Shown: piece by piece, positions 25,423 to 34,090 of the stretch | How the letters are laid out: each line of letters opens with the position of its first letter | How positions within the stretch are numbered: the first letter of the stretch is position 1 | Origin: Bryobacteraceae bacterium | Lineage (GTDB): Bacteria; Acidobacteriota; Terriglobia; Bryobacterales; Bryobacteraceae | DNA length: 64,000 bases | Direction: 5' to 3' | NCBI GenBank assembly: GCA_025056455.1 | Contig: JANWVY010000013.1 | Location: 26,089 to 90,088, forward strand | Translations under genes and position numbers: made by a program | Notes under the pieces: generated by a model | The model's input: the letters and a program-made list of their open reading frames with translations, nothing else | Databases searched by the model: none | Told to the model about the DNA's origin: nothing

Positions 25423-26355
25423 ATGATGCGAGGGATCTCAGCAACTACCGAAAAATTCCTGCTCGACCTGGAACGGTTGCAAAAGCGCTCCGCGAAAGCC
25501 CAACAACAGCTTTCCTCAGGCCTCAAAATCACGAAGGTCTCCGATGCCCCAGACGAAGTCTCGCGTCTCTTAATAGCTCGGGCAAACCTTGCTTCCGTCG
25601 TACAAACCCAGCAAAACCTTGGCCGGGTCAAACTCGAGGTTGATACGGCCGAAAAAGCCCTTCAAAATGCCGTTAGCCTGCTCGAACGGGCTCGCACGCT
25701 CACCGCGCAAGGCGCCAACGACCTGCAAGGTCCTGCCACCCGAAGACAGATCGCCAGCGAGTTGCAAGGGATCCTAGAACGGCTCGTTGCAGTGGCCGCC
25801 ACCGCTGTCGAAGATCGCTATCTGTTCAGCGGAGATTCCGATCAAACGCCACCTTATGAACTCGATCTTTCGACCAACACCGGAGTGGGGCCTTATCAGG
25901 GTTCAGCACCCAACCGGATGATTGCCGACACTAGCGGCTTGCTTTTTTCCATCGCTCAAAGTGCGGACGTCATTTTTGACGCCCCCGATCCGGAAAACAA
26001 AGTTTTCGCTGCCGTCCAAGGAGCACGCCGCGCTCTTCTTGCCGTCGACCAGCCGACAGATCCCCCAGACCCCACCATTCCCACCGTGGCCCAGGCGCTG
26101 CGCCAGCTTGAAACCGCCAACCGCTACTTGAACCAGCAGCTGGCCTCCTACGGGCTGATCCAAAACCGGGTACGCGAGGCGCTCGACGCCGCTACCCGGC
26201 TTGAAATCAGCCAGCGGGCTCAAATCGCTGAAATCGAGGAAGCGGATTTGGCGCAAGTGGCAGTAGAGCTTACCCAAACCCGCACCGTGCTCGAAGCTGC
26301 TCTCCAAGCGCGCGCCGCCAACCCCAGGCGAAGTTTGTTTGACGTGCTTCGCTAA
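25423..26355 (+). CDS. flgL: Flagellar hook-associated protein 3 FlgL
   Basis: A 310-residue flagellin-like junction protein. The N-terminus ISATTEKFLLDLERLQKRSAKAQQQLSSGLKITKVSDAPDEVSRLL is the flagellin/FlgL D0-D1 signature, and the C-terminus EISQRAQIAEIEEADLAQVAVELTQTRTVLEAALQARA matches the returning helix. The ATG at 25423 follows the flgK stop by four bases, with AGGTGA overlapping that stop as ribosome site; a second ATG follows immediately. The gene ends the flagellar block. Confidence 0.93.
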   Translation: MMRGISATTEKFLLDLERLQKRSAKAQQQLSSGLKITKVSDAPDEVSRLLIARANLASVVQTQQNLGRVKLEVDTAEKALQNAVSLLERARTLTAQGANDLQGPATRRQIASELQGILERLVAVAATAVEDRYLFSGDSDQTPPYELDLSTNTGVGPYQGSAPNRMIADTSGLLFSIAQSADVIFDAPDPENKVFAAVQGARRALLAVDQPTDPPDPTIPTVAQALRQLETANRYLNQQLASYGLIQNRVREALDAATRLEISQRAQIAEIEEADLAQVAVELTQTRTVLEAALQARAANPRRSLFDVLR

Positions 26356-26651
26356 GCTCACTCTCACTTTCGATAAACTACCGAACCTCCGGCTAGTGGT
26401 TTCACGTGCGCCGGGGCCGCCCTCCCACTGCTCCCCCAAGGGGCGCTCTGCCCCGCGACTAACCCGACCGAAACCCTGACTTCCCGAATCAACCGGCCTA
26501 GCTGGCGAACGCCAGGCCAGCCCACTCTACGTGTGTTTTTTCCGCCGGGTGGCAGTTTTCACCGTTTTGCACACGGATTCGCTGGCGCGGGATAATGAAA
26601 ACATTGGGGTGCAAGTTCGCGTCCCTCGCCCCCCTTTTCGAAAGAGAACCC
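26356..26651. terminator. Intergenic region after flgL with two GC-rich hairpins
   Basis: 296 bases without a gene. Two hairpins could end the flagellar transcript: GGGGC-(5)-GCCCC at 26440-26454 and CTGGC-GAAC-GCCAG at 26502-26515. Neither is followed by a long T run directly, although TGTTTTTT occurs at about 26533-26540. A promoter for the downstream NHL-repeat gene should also lie here; GATAAT at about 26591-26596 is a possible -10 element. Confidence 0.45.
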
Positions 26652-29600
26652 ATGAGACTTTCGCCAACGATCGCCCTGTTAGTGATGGGCGCCTGTCTTT
26701 TTCCGGTTAGCAATCTAGCTCAGGTTGATCTGAACCTCGTGACTTCGCGCGTGATCGGGCAGCAGCAAGTACAGATCTTTTCCACGTCCCCGAACTTGGT
26801 GGAGGGCCGGGAACTGTACTTCCCAGCCGCGGTTGCGGTTGATACGTCTACCTCTCCACCCATTCTGTATGTGGCGGATCGGGGAAATAACCGTGTGCTA
26901 GGCTGGCGCAATGCTCTTGCTTTCGAAAATGGGGCGCCAGCCGATGTGGTAATCGGCCAGCGCGATCGTTTCTCAACCTTGCCGAACGGACCGGGTACCA
27001 CTTTCACAACGGGTCTATCCCTGCCCGCCGCTGTGGCCGTCGACGCCAGCGGCAACCTGTATGTTGCGGATAGCGGCAACAATCGAATTCTGCGATTTCC
27101 TCGGCCTTTCGCCCAGCCCGATGACTTGAAGTTGCCGGATATGGTGATTGGCCAGCCCAATTTCAGTAGCAACCGGCCGAATGAAGGCAACCAAACTCCG
27201 AGTGCGTCAACGTTAGCGCTCAACTTCGGGGGAGGCCGCATCTTCCGCTCAGGCCTCGTGTTTGATGCCAGCGGAAACCTTTGGTTTTCGGATGCTGGCA
27301 ACAACCGGGTCCTACGTTATCCAGCGGCTGCTTTACAACGCGGTCAAAATCAGCCCGCTGCCGACGTGGTTCTCGGTCAGTTTGCTTTTAACACAGCCAC
27401 TCCGAATACCGCAGGCGCGAACAACAAAGCGACCATGACCGCGCCAAGCGCCCTGGCGATCGATCCGCTGGGAAGACTTTACGTTTGTGATGCGCTTGCG
27501 CGCGTCCTTGTGTATACAACCACTTCAACCGGGGCTTCCGCGGCGCGTATTATGGGTGTGCTCGTTCTCCAGTCGGGTCAGCCAGCACCTCCTCCTGTCA
27601 ACGAGATAGCGATTGGCGGAAGCTCGGGTAACATCCCCGCGCAAGGTGTCTTCATTGCTGGAGGTACACCCTTCGTCGTCGACACTGGAGCGCACCGGAT
27701 TGTCCGTTACGATCCGTTCGAGTCCTGGCCCACAGAATCTGCATCGTTTTCTCCACCCGGCCGACAGGTTTTTGGTCAGCCGGATTTCACCTCCTTCCGT
27801 CCCAATCGCGGAAATCCTGAAGCTTCGGCCGTTGGCTTCCATGCACCGGGCGCCGCCGTTGTCCTAAACAACGAAGTTTATTTAGTCGATGAGCTGAACC
27901 ACCGCGTATTGGTGATTCCGATTTCGGGCGGAGCGCTGGGTAGCGCAACACGTGTGGTTGGACAGTCGGATTTCTACCAGTCAGCGCCGAACTATATTGA
28001 TGGTCGAGAATTGTTTCTATTTGCGGGCTTTGAAGGTTTGTCAGGTTTTTCGGGGGTGGTGACTGGCGGGGCTGGGATGGTGGTAGACACCCGCTCGAAT
28101 CCGCCGCGCCTCTACATTGCCGACACGTATAACCACCGGATCCTAGGCTACCGGGACGCTCGTACTGCCAAGCAGGGTGACAGGGCCGATTTGGTGATCG
28201 GTCAACGGGACTTCACTCGCGCCCTCATCAATGAGCCCTCGAATGATATTAACCAAGTCACCAACACGGGCCTAGCCTTTCCGGCTGGCTTAGCTGTGGA
28301 CGCGGCCGGAAATCTCTACGTCGCCGATTCAGGAAATGGCCGTGTTCTTCGCTTCCCGAGGCCTTTTGATCAAACCGGCCGGATTGTACCGGATCTGGTT
28401 TTGGGTCAAACGAGCTTTTTCAGCAAAATCACCGACGCTACCTCCCGGACCATGGCGAGACCCTACGGTTTGGCGTTTTCAGTTGATGGTCACCTGTTGG
28501 TATCGGACGCGGCCCACAACCGGATCCTGCTGTTCCGTCGGCCGCCCGGGGGAGACTTCTCGAATGGTCAGGCAGCGGACCGCGTGATCGGCCAGGCCGA
28601 TTTTACCTCCATCACTGCCTCAAACCAGCCAAACCGGTTTGCAAGTCCTCGCTCGATCACCATCGACACCGATGACCGCTTATATGTGGCTGATGCCGGC
28701 AACAACCGCATCGTGATCTTTGATCGCGTTACTGTTGCCGAGAACAATCCGTCGCCAGCGTTGACGATACCCAACATCTCGAGTCCCCATGGCGTTTTCG
28801 TCAGTCATCGTACTGGCGAGCTATGGGTGACCAACACGGCCGCCAGCAACCCTCAGATGCTCCGCTACCCAAAATATATCGACATGGTTGTGCAGGGCGC
28901 TCAGCCCAACTATCGCATCCCCATGACCACGAATCCCATCATGGTGACGCAGGATGCTGCCGGCAATTTGTTGGTGGGGATGAGCTCCAACCGTGTGGAA
29001 ATGTTTTTCCCCGGATTGATCCGCACGAATGCTGCCAGCCAGCTGTCGACCTTTGCTCCTGGTTCGTACGCCACCATTAAGCCGGTTCCAGGCGCAAGTT
29101 TTGGAGAAACTACGCTGGTGTTCGACCAGGCGCCGAATCCTATTCCCATGCCAACCACGCTGGGAGACCTCACCGTCCTGGTGAATGATGTTCCGGCACC
29201 GCTTCACTTCGTCTCACCTGGGCAGATTAACTTCATCATTCCGCAAGCAACGCCTACGTCGGGAATTGTTGATGTTGTTGTGATGCGGCAATCCACCGGA
29301 CAGATTCTCGCCACCTCTGCCATCTCGATGAGTTCAGTCGCCCCAGCGTTTTTCACCACATCAGGCGATGGGAACGGACAAGTGGCGGCACTGAACCAGG
29401 ACGGCACAATTAACTCGCCAGTGAACATGATTCCCCGCGGCGGTGTGATTACTGTGTTTGGTACTGGCGTGGGGCTTGTTCCCGGGCTGCCGCCCGACGG
29501 AGTGCCTGTTCCGGGACCCTTGCCAACCACAAGCGAAGTGAGGGTGCTCATTGGTACAGCCTTTGTCGAGCCGGGTGATATTCTCTATTCCGGCATGGCG

Positions 29601-29756
29601 CCCACCTTAATCGGCGTATGGCAGCTAAACGTGCGGGTGCCTGAGCGGGTTGCTCCAAGTCCCCAGGTCCCCTTCGTGGCCACCGTCAATAGCGTACCCA
29701 GCAACAGTGATCCCACGGGGCGACGCGTAGTGACGACCATCGCCGTGCGGCCCTAG
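26652..29756 (+). CDS. Secreted NHL-repeat beta-propeller protein with TIGR03437 C-terminal domain
   Basis: A 1034-residue exported protein. The ATG at 26652 gives signal peptide MRLSPTIALLVMGACLFPVSNLAQ; an in-frame ATG at 26595 adds 19 residues that do not fit a signal. About ten NHL-type blades follow, recognisable by strands such as LYVADSGNNRILRFPRPF, LWFSDAGNNRVLRYP, LYIADTYNHRILGYR and LYVADAGNNRIVIFD, alternating with VIGQ(P/R/A)-D/NF segments. Residues from about 800 on (FGETTLVFDQAPNP, LHFVSPGQINFIIPQ, GGVITVFGTGVG, PTLIGVWQLNVRVP) are the C-terminal domain I know as TIGR03437, abundant in Solibacter-type Acidobacteria. It is probably a cell-surface or secreted binding protein. Confidence 0.88.
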   Translation: MRLSPTIALLVMGACLFPVSNLAQVDLNLVTSRVIGQQQVQIFSTSPNLVEGRELYFPAAVAVDTSTSPPILYVADRGNNRVLGWRNALAFENGAPADVVIGQRDRFSTLPNGPGTTFTTGLSLPAAVAVDASGNLYVADSGNNRILRFPRPFAQPDDLKLPDMVIGQPNFSSNRPNEGNQTPSASTLALNFGGGRIFRSGLVFDASGNLWFSDAGNNRVLRYPAAALQRGQNQPAADVVLGQFAFNTATPNTAGANNKATMTAPSALAIDPLGRLYVCDALARVLVYTTTSTGASAARIMGVLVLQSGQPAPPPVNEIAIGGSSGNIPAQGVFIAGGTPFVVDTGAHRIVRYDPFESWPTESASFSPPGRQVFGQPDFTSFRPNRGNPEASAVGFHAPGAAVVLNNEVYLVDELNHRVLVIPISGGALGSATRVVGQSDFYQSAPNYIDGRELFLFAGFEGLSGFSGVVTGGAGMVVDTRSNPPRLYIADTYNHRILGYRDARTAKQGDRADLVIGQRDFTRALINEPSNDINQVTNTGLAFPAGLAVDAAGNLYVADSGNGRVLRFPRPFDQTGRIVPDLVLGQTSFFSKITDATSRTMARPYGLAFSVDGHLLVSDAAHNRILLFRRPPGGDFSNGQAADRVIGQADFTSITASNQPNRFASPRSITIDTDDRLYVADAGNNRIVIFDRVTVAENNPSPALTIPNISSPHGVFVSHRTGELWVTNTAASNPQMLRYPKYIDMVVQGAQPNYRIPMTTNPIMVTQDAAGNLLVGMSSNRVEMFFPGLIRTNAASQLSTFAPGSYATIKPVPGASFGETTLVFDQAPNPIPMPTTLGDLTVLVNDVPAPLHFVSPGQINFIIPQATPTSGIVDVVVMRQSTGQILATSAISMSSVAPAFFTTSGDGNGQVAALNQDGTINSPVNMIPRGGVITVFGTGVGLVPGLPPDGVPVPGPLPTTSEVRVLIGTAFVEPGDILYSGMAPTLIGVWQLNVRVPERVAPSPQVPFVATVNSVPSNSDPTGRRVVTTIAVRP

Positions 29757-29784
29757 ACAGTCTGGCTGGTTCGAAGTAAGCGCT

Positions 29785-29814
29785 CAAGCCAGAGGTTGTC
29801 AAGTCTCTGGCTTG
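29785..29814 (+). terminator. Perfect 10-bp inverted repeat after the NHL-repeat gene
   Basis: CAAGCCAGAG (29785-29794) and CTCTGGCTTG (29805-29814) are exact reverse complements separated by a 10-base loop. It starts 29 bases past the stop codon, a usual place for a terminator, but is followed by GGGTGA rather than a T run, so it could instead protect the mRNA 3' end. The rest of the interval to 29940 shows nothing further. Confidence 0.6.
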
Positions 29815-29940
29815 GGGTGATAGGCGCGGATGGTGCGGCGTCCGGTCTTGTGCACGAGCCTTTCGCAAAAACGCGAAGTCCAGCCTGCAAACAGCGTGCT
29901 GGCCGCTGCATTCACGTTATAGTGAAACTTTCGGCTGCTT

Positions 29941-30951
29941 ATGAAAATCACAGCCCAAGCGCCCTGCCGCGTTGATTTGGCGGGAGGAACCCTCGATATT
30001 TGGCCGCTGTATTTATTTCATCCCAACGCCGTAACGGTCAATTTTGCCGTCAACCGCTACACGCGCTGCTGGATTGAAACCCACAACTCGCGCAAAATCA
30101 TCCTGCGTTCGCGCGACTTAGGCCAAGAAGAGATCTTTGACTCTCTCGATCAGCTCAAGAAAGCCAAGTGCTACAAGCTGCCCTTACTGGCCACCCTCGT
30201 AGATTTCTTTGAGCCAGCTTGCGGTTTCCAATTGGAGACGGACTCGGAAGCGCCAGCCGGGGCTGGAATCTCCGGTTCCTCAGCGCTCATTATCGCCCTG
30301 GCTAGCGCCCTCAACAAATTGTGCGGCAGGGGCTATTCGCTGGAAAAAATCCGCGAAATTGCGCAGAACAACGAAGCGCGAATCATTCGCGTGCCAACGG
30401 GGTGCCAGGATTACTATCCGGCCATGTATGGAGGTGTCAGCGCAATTGAAATGGACTGCGCCGGAGTGCGCCGGAAGCCCATCCCTGTGGACCTCGATGA
30501 TTTCAACCCTAGAATCTTGCTGGCTTACACGGGAGAACCGCGAAATTCGGGAATCAATAACTGGGAGGTCAACAAGGCCTACCTCGATGGTGACCGGCGC
30601 GTCCATCGCAACTTTGCCCAGATCGCAGCGATTGCGAATGCGATGCGGGCCGCGTTAGAACGCAGCGATTGGTCCGCTGTTGCTCGTCTACTCCGCCAAG
30701 AGTGGTCCCATCGAAAGAAGAATGCGCCCGGAATCAGCACTCCTTTGATCGATCGGTTAGTCGACGTCACGCGTCGCGCCGGGGCGATGGGTGCCAAAGT
30801 ATGTGGCGCTGGCGGAGGCGGCTGTGTGTTCTTCTTGGTTAAACCCGGCAGCCAGGAGCAAGTCGCTCGGGTCATTGAACGCGAGGGAGCGCAGGTTCTA
30901 CCGGTTGTTGTTGCCCCGGTTGGCGTCCGGGTGAAATCCACGGCTGAATGA
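29941..30951 (+). CDS. GHMP-family sugar kinase (heptose/galactose kinase-like)
   Basis: A 336-residue cytoplasmic kinase. The N-terminus PCRVDLAGGTLDIWPLY is the substrate-binding motif of the HddA/galactokinase-like branch; PAGAGISGSSALIIALASAL is the ATP-binding GHMP motif 2 and KVCGAGGGGCVFFLV is motif 3. Substrate candidates are D-glycero-D-manno-heptose 7-phosphate, fucose or a related sugar. No gmhA, hldE or gmhB homologue is nearby, so heptose metabolism cannot be claimed from context. The polysaccharide genes begin about 2 kb downstream. Confidence 0.85.
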   Translation: MKITAQAPCRVDLAGGTLDIWPLYLFHPNAVTVNFAVNRYTRCWIETHNSRKIILRSRDLGQEEIFDSLDQLKKAKCYKLPLLATLVDFFEPACGFQLETDSEAPAGAGISGSSALIIALASALNKLCGRGYSLEKIREIAQNNEARIIRVPTGCQDYYPAMYGGVSAIEMDCAGVRRKPIPVDLDDFNPRILLAYTGEPRNSGINNWEVNKAYLDGDRRVHRNFAQIAAIANAMRAALERSDWSAVARLLRQEWSHRKKNAPGISTPLIDRLVDVTRRAGAMGAKVCGAGGGGCVFFLVKPGSQEQVARVIEREGAQVLPVVVAPVGVRVKSTAE

Positions 30952-31003
30952 AACCGGTCATGGCGCTGGGACTCAAGGCGCCGTGCTACGTTGGGGGGAA
31001 TCG

Positions 31004-31957
31004 ATGATCCCGCCTACCGCTGGGCCGTTACAACCGGCAGAGATCCCTATATTCGGAATCCTCGTTCGTGCGGCTGTATTCGCGTTCCTGGCAGTTGCGG
31101 GTTTGTCGTTCTTTGGACCACTCATGGTTCCCATTGGTGGCTACTTTGTGGCTGCTGCTTTAAGCACCTTCACAGCGGCGGCCCTTGCTAACGCCCTGGC
31201 GCTTCGGGTTTGGGAGCGGGCGCCGCTCGCCGCGGTGGGCCTCAGTTGGACTCGCGCCTCGGGCCGAAATTTAGCTCTTGGATTCGCAGGCGGCGTAGGT
31301 GCGAGCGTCGTTGTGCTCGGATTGCCGCTGCTGGTTGGCGCGGCAGAGTTTCAAAAATTGCCGGAGGGCTCCTTCCGTTGGCCGAGCCTGCTTTTTGTAG
31401 CGGTTGTACTGTTGTTTGGCGCTGTGGGCGAAGAGCTGTTATTTCGCGGCTATGGATTTCAACTGCTCTTAGGGCGGATCGGCGAGTTCGCCACCATCCT
31501 ACCGTCGGCAGTATTGTTCGGTTTAGCTCACTCCAACAACCAGCATGTTTCTTGGCTGGGGATGATGAACACCTCGCTGTGGGGTGTTCTGTTTGGCCTG
31601 GCGTTCTTGCGCAGCCGGGATCTATGGTTGCCGATTGGATTACATTTTGGCTGGAATCTTGCCCTGCCACTCTTTGGCGTAAACCTGAGCGGCTTTACAA
31701 TGAATGTGACGGGCTACGCCATCGAGTGGAAGATTGGCCGGCTATGGAGCGGCGGGGACTATGGGCCCGAGGCGGGTCTGCTGTGCACCATGGTTCTCGG
31801 AGGTCTGTTCTACGCTCTCCAGAAAGCCCCGGTGGAGAAACAAACGTCCCTGCTCTACCAGCCCGGCGACGAGGAGGTGGAAGATGCTTCCGGTTGCCCT
31901 CAGCATCGCGTTGATCTTGACCAGCCACTTACAGGCCGGCCGCAAACTGACCGATGA
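31004..31957 (+). CDS. CPBP-family intramembrane metalloprotease
   Basis: A 317-residue polytopic membrane protein with seven or eight helices. The CPBP (Rce1/Abi) motifs are present: GEELLFRGYGFQLL supplies the E-E-x-x-x-R pair, FGLAHSNNQH the first His, and HFGWNLALPLFG the second His/Asn region. The ATG at 31004 is preceded by GGGGGAA; an in-frame GTG at 30983 is less likely. The last 25 codons overlap the next gene out of frame by 74 bases. Roles known for the family include prenyl-protein processing and bacteriocin self-immunity; the substrate here is unknown. Confidence 0.85.
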   Translation: MIPPTAGPLQPAEIPIFGILVRAAVFAFLAVAGLSFFGPLMVPIGGYFVAAALSTFTAAALANALALRVWERAPLAAVGLSWTRASGRNLALGFAGGVGASVVVLGLPLLVGAAEFQKLPEGSFRWPSLLFVAVVLLFGAVGEELLFRGYGFQLLLGRIGEFATILPSAVLFGLAHSNNQHVSWLGMMNTSLWGVLFGLAFLRSRDLWLPIGLHFGWNLALPLFGVNLSGFTMNVTGYAIEWKIGRLWSGGDYGPEAGLLCTMVLGGLFYALQKAPVEKQTSLLYQPGDEEVEDASGCPQHRVDLDQPLTGRPQTDR

Positions 31958-32669
31958 GGAACGTCTGGAGATCATCCGGGGTCTGACGGCTGAGTACGCT
32001 ACGCTCAAAGTTCTCCTGCCTCGCTCCAAAAAACCCTTACCCATTCAAACCAATGGCTCTTACGACAAACAGGCCTGGGAGCAGGCCAACAAAGAGCTCG
32101 GTCCGGCAGGGCGGCCGGGCGATGCGGTCCAGATCACGAAAGTGACTCTGGAGGATGACCGGATTCTGTTGGAAATCAACGGCGGCCTCAAGAGTGGAAC
32201 CAAATGGTATGACCGCATCGAAGTGGGCATGGGAACCCGCACTCGTCCGGTGAACCCTAGTGGCACGCCCACGCTGGGCACCAACCTGGCGTTAATTTTT
32301 CCCAAAGGTGTGCCTGCACTCGGCGCGGGCGATATCAAAAAAATGCTCTTGCCGATCATGGACTTCGAAAAGCGCAGCGCCACCGAACAATTCATCGATA
32401 CGCTGCCGCCAGAAATCCAGCGGGCGGTGAAAGAACAGCGTGTGGTGGAGGGGATGGATAAAGATACCGTGATTCTCGCGATCGGGCGGCCTCGCTCGAA
32501 GAGCCGCGAGGTCAAGGATGGTTTGGAGCTCGAGGATTGGATCTACGGCGTCCCCCCCGGCAAAGTGACCTTCGTGACCTTTCATGGCAACAAAGTGATT
32601 AAGGTCAAAGAGATGTACGCGGGTCTCGGCGGCTCCGTGGCGGATCCCCTCCCACCACCCCTGTACTAG
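31884..32669 (+). CDS. Secreted protein with SmpA/BamE-like motif, function unknown
   Basis: A 261-residue protein. The ATG at 31884 follows GAGGAGGTGGAAG and gives a signal peptide MLPVALSIALILTSHLQAG, although this start lies inside the 3' end of the CPBP protease gene. The mature part is about 240 residues without membrane segments. The stretch VEGMDKDTVILAIGRPRSKSREV...GLELEDWIYGVPPGKVTFVTFHGNKVIKVKE has the shape of the small SmpA/OmlA (BamE) fold, in which a GM-x-x-x-V-x-x-x-x-GxP helix turn is followed by paired beta strands. An envelope role is likely but unproven. Confidence 0.7.
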   Translation: MLPVALSIALILTSHLQAGRKLTDEERLEIIRGLTAEYATLKVLLPRSKKPLPIQTNGSYDKQAWEQANKELGPAGRPGDAVQITKVTLEDDRILLEINGGLKSGTKWYDRIEVGMGTRTRPVNPSGTPTLGTNLALIFPKGVPALGAGDIKKMLLPIMDFEKRSATEQFIDTLPPEIQRAVKEQRVVEGMDKDTVILAIGRPRSKSREVKDGLELEDWIYGVPPGKVTFVTFHGNKVIKVKEMYAGLGGSVADPLPPPLY

Positions 32670-32851
32670 CCGTTTAGGGCTCCGAGCCCAGCTGCCCTAT
32701 CCCCCGGATTCCCCGTGCCGGCGCACGATCGTGCCAATTTGGCCCGGTTGTGCCGTCTTGGTATTCCCATTCGACACATCTTTATGACCCCGTTCCCAGC
32801 ATTCCGAGCAATCTTGTTCTCTTGCAAAGGCCCGCTCAATTGGCATCTCTC

Positions 32852-34090
32852 ATGCCTTTCGACGAACCGGCGATGGAATCCATGCGAGCCAGCAACGCAG
32901 GCCCTTCTGTAAGAATTCTTCACGTACTTGGTGATTCGAAATTTGGGGGAGCTTCGCTGGGAATTCTGCGCTTAGCGCGCTATTGGCGCCTGCTTGGCTG
33001 GGAGGTTGCGGTACTAGCGACGGACCCAAACTTTCAGGAAGCGGCCGCCCAGCTGGATATTTCCGTCATCCCACTGGATGTGATTTGGAGGCGGATTCAT
33101 CCACTGAAGGATCTTTGTGGTCTGTTTCGCCTCATTCGCTTTTTGCGTTCTCAGCCGTACACAATCGTTCACACGCACACAACGAAAGCGGGCTTCGTGG
33201 GCCGAATTGCTGCCCGGCTGTCCAGCGTTCCCATTGTTGTTCACACCGCGCATGGCTTTGCATTCCATGAGGGATCGTCTCGCTTACGCATTGCCTTTTA
33301 TGTTTTGTTAGAACGCTTTGCCTCTTGGTTTTGCGACAAGGTCGTCACCGTTAGCGACTTCCATGCTGTCTGGGGAAAGCGGCTAGGGATTGCTGCGGCC
33401 GAAAAAATCCAATCCATTTCGAACGGAATTCCAGATATGCCTCCCCAAGCGGCAGGCCGCCGGCCTGCAATTCGAGATTCTTTAGATCTCTCCCGTGACA
33501 CGCTCATGTTGCTCACCCATGGCCGTCTTGCTCCTGAAAAAGGCCTGGAGGATCTACTCGAGGCGATTGCTATTCTGCGGTCTTCCGCCACCCCAAAATT
33601 CAAACTGTTTCTTGCCGGAGCGGGGCCGCTCGAGGAGGTCTTACGGCGGCAGGTACGCCGACTCGCGCTTGAGGACCTAGTGTCTTTCCTCGGTTTCCGA
33701 AAGGACACTCACGAGCTGCTGATCGCTGCAGATCTCGTGGTGCTTCCTAGCTGGCGGGAAGGCCTATCGATCGCCTTGCTTGAATCGATGGCTGCTGGTT
33801 GCGCCATTGTCACAACCTCGATCGGACCGAACCGCGAGCCAACGCGGGACGGAAAATGTGCCTGGCTTGTGCCCCCGAAATGTCCCAAAAAACTTGCCGC
33901 AGCCATCGAAACGCTTCTCAAAGATGCTGAACTGCGCCGCCACTATGGTGCGCTGGCTAGAACCGCCTTTGAAGAAACCTATTTTCTTGACCGGATGCTT
34001 CAAGGCTACGAACAGCTTTATCGAACTCTCTTGGAGGAAAAAGAAATTGCGTTCTCAGTTCCTGCCCTACAGCCTTCCCACCATCGGTGA
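32852..34090 (+). CDS. Glycosyltransferase family 4 protein
   Basis: A 412-residue GT-B glycosyltransferase. The acceptor domain begins RILHVLGDSKFGGASLGILRLARYWRLLGWEVAVLATD and the donor domain contains LLTHGRLAPEKGLEDLLEAIAIL, FLGFRKDTHELLIAADLVVLPSWREGLSIALLESMAAG with the E-x7-E pair, and TTSIGPNREPTRDGKCAWLVPP. It should transfer a nucleotide-activated sugar to a lipid-linked or growing polysaccharide. The start is uncertain: ATG codons at 32852, 32873 and 32882 are all possible, and none has a strong ribosome site. It opens a four-gene polysaccharide cluster. Confidence 0.88.
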   Translation: MPFDEPAMESMRASNAGPSVRILHVLGDSKFGGASLGILRLARYWRLLGWEVAVLATDPNFQEAAAQLDISVIPLDVIWRRIHPLKDLCGLFRLIRFLRSQPYTIVHTHTTKAGFVGRIAARLSSVPIVVHTAHGFAFHEGSSRLRIAFYVLLERFASWFCDKVVTVSDFHAVWGKRLGIAAAEKIQSISNGIPDMPPQAAGRRPAIRDSLDLSRDTLMLLTHGRLAPEKGLEDLLEAIAILRSSATPKFKLFLAGAGPLEEVLRRQVRRLALEDLVSFLGFRKDTHELLIAADLVVLPSWREGLSIALLESMAAGCAIVTTSIGPNREPTRDGKCAWLVPPKCPKKLAAAIETLLKDAELRRHYGALARTAFEETYFLDRMLQGYEQLYRTLLEEKEIAFSVPALQPSHHR

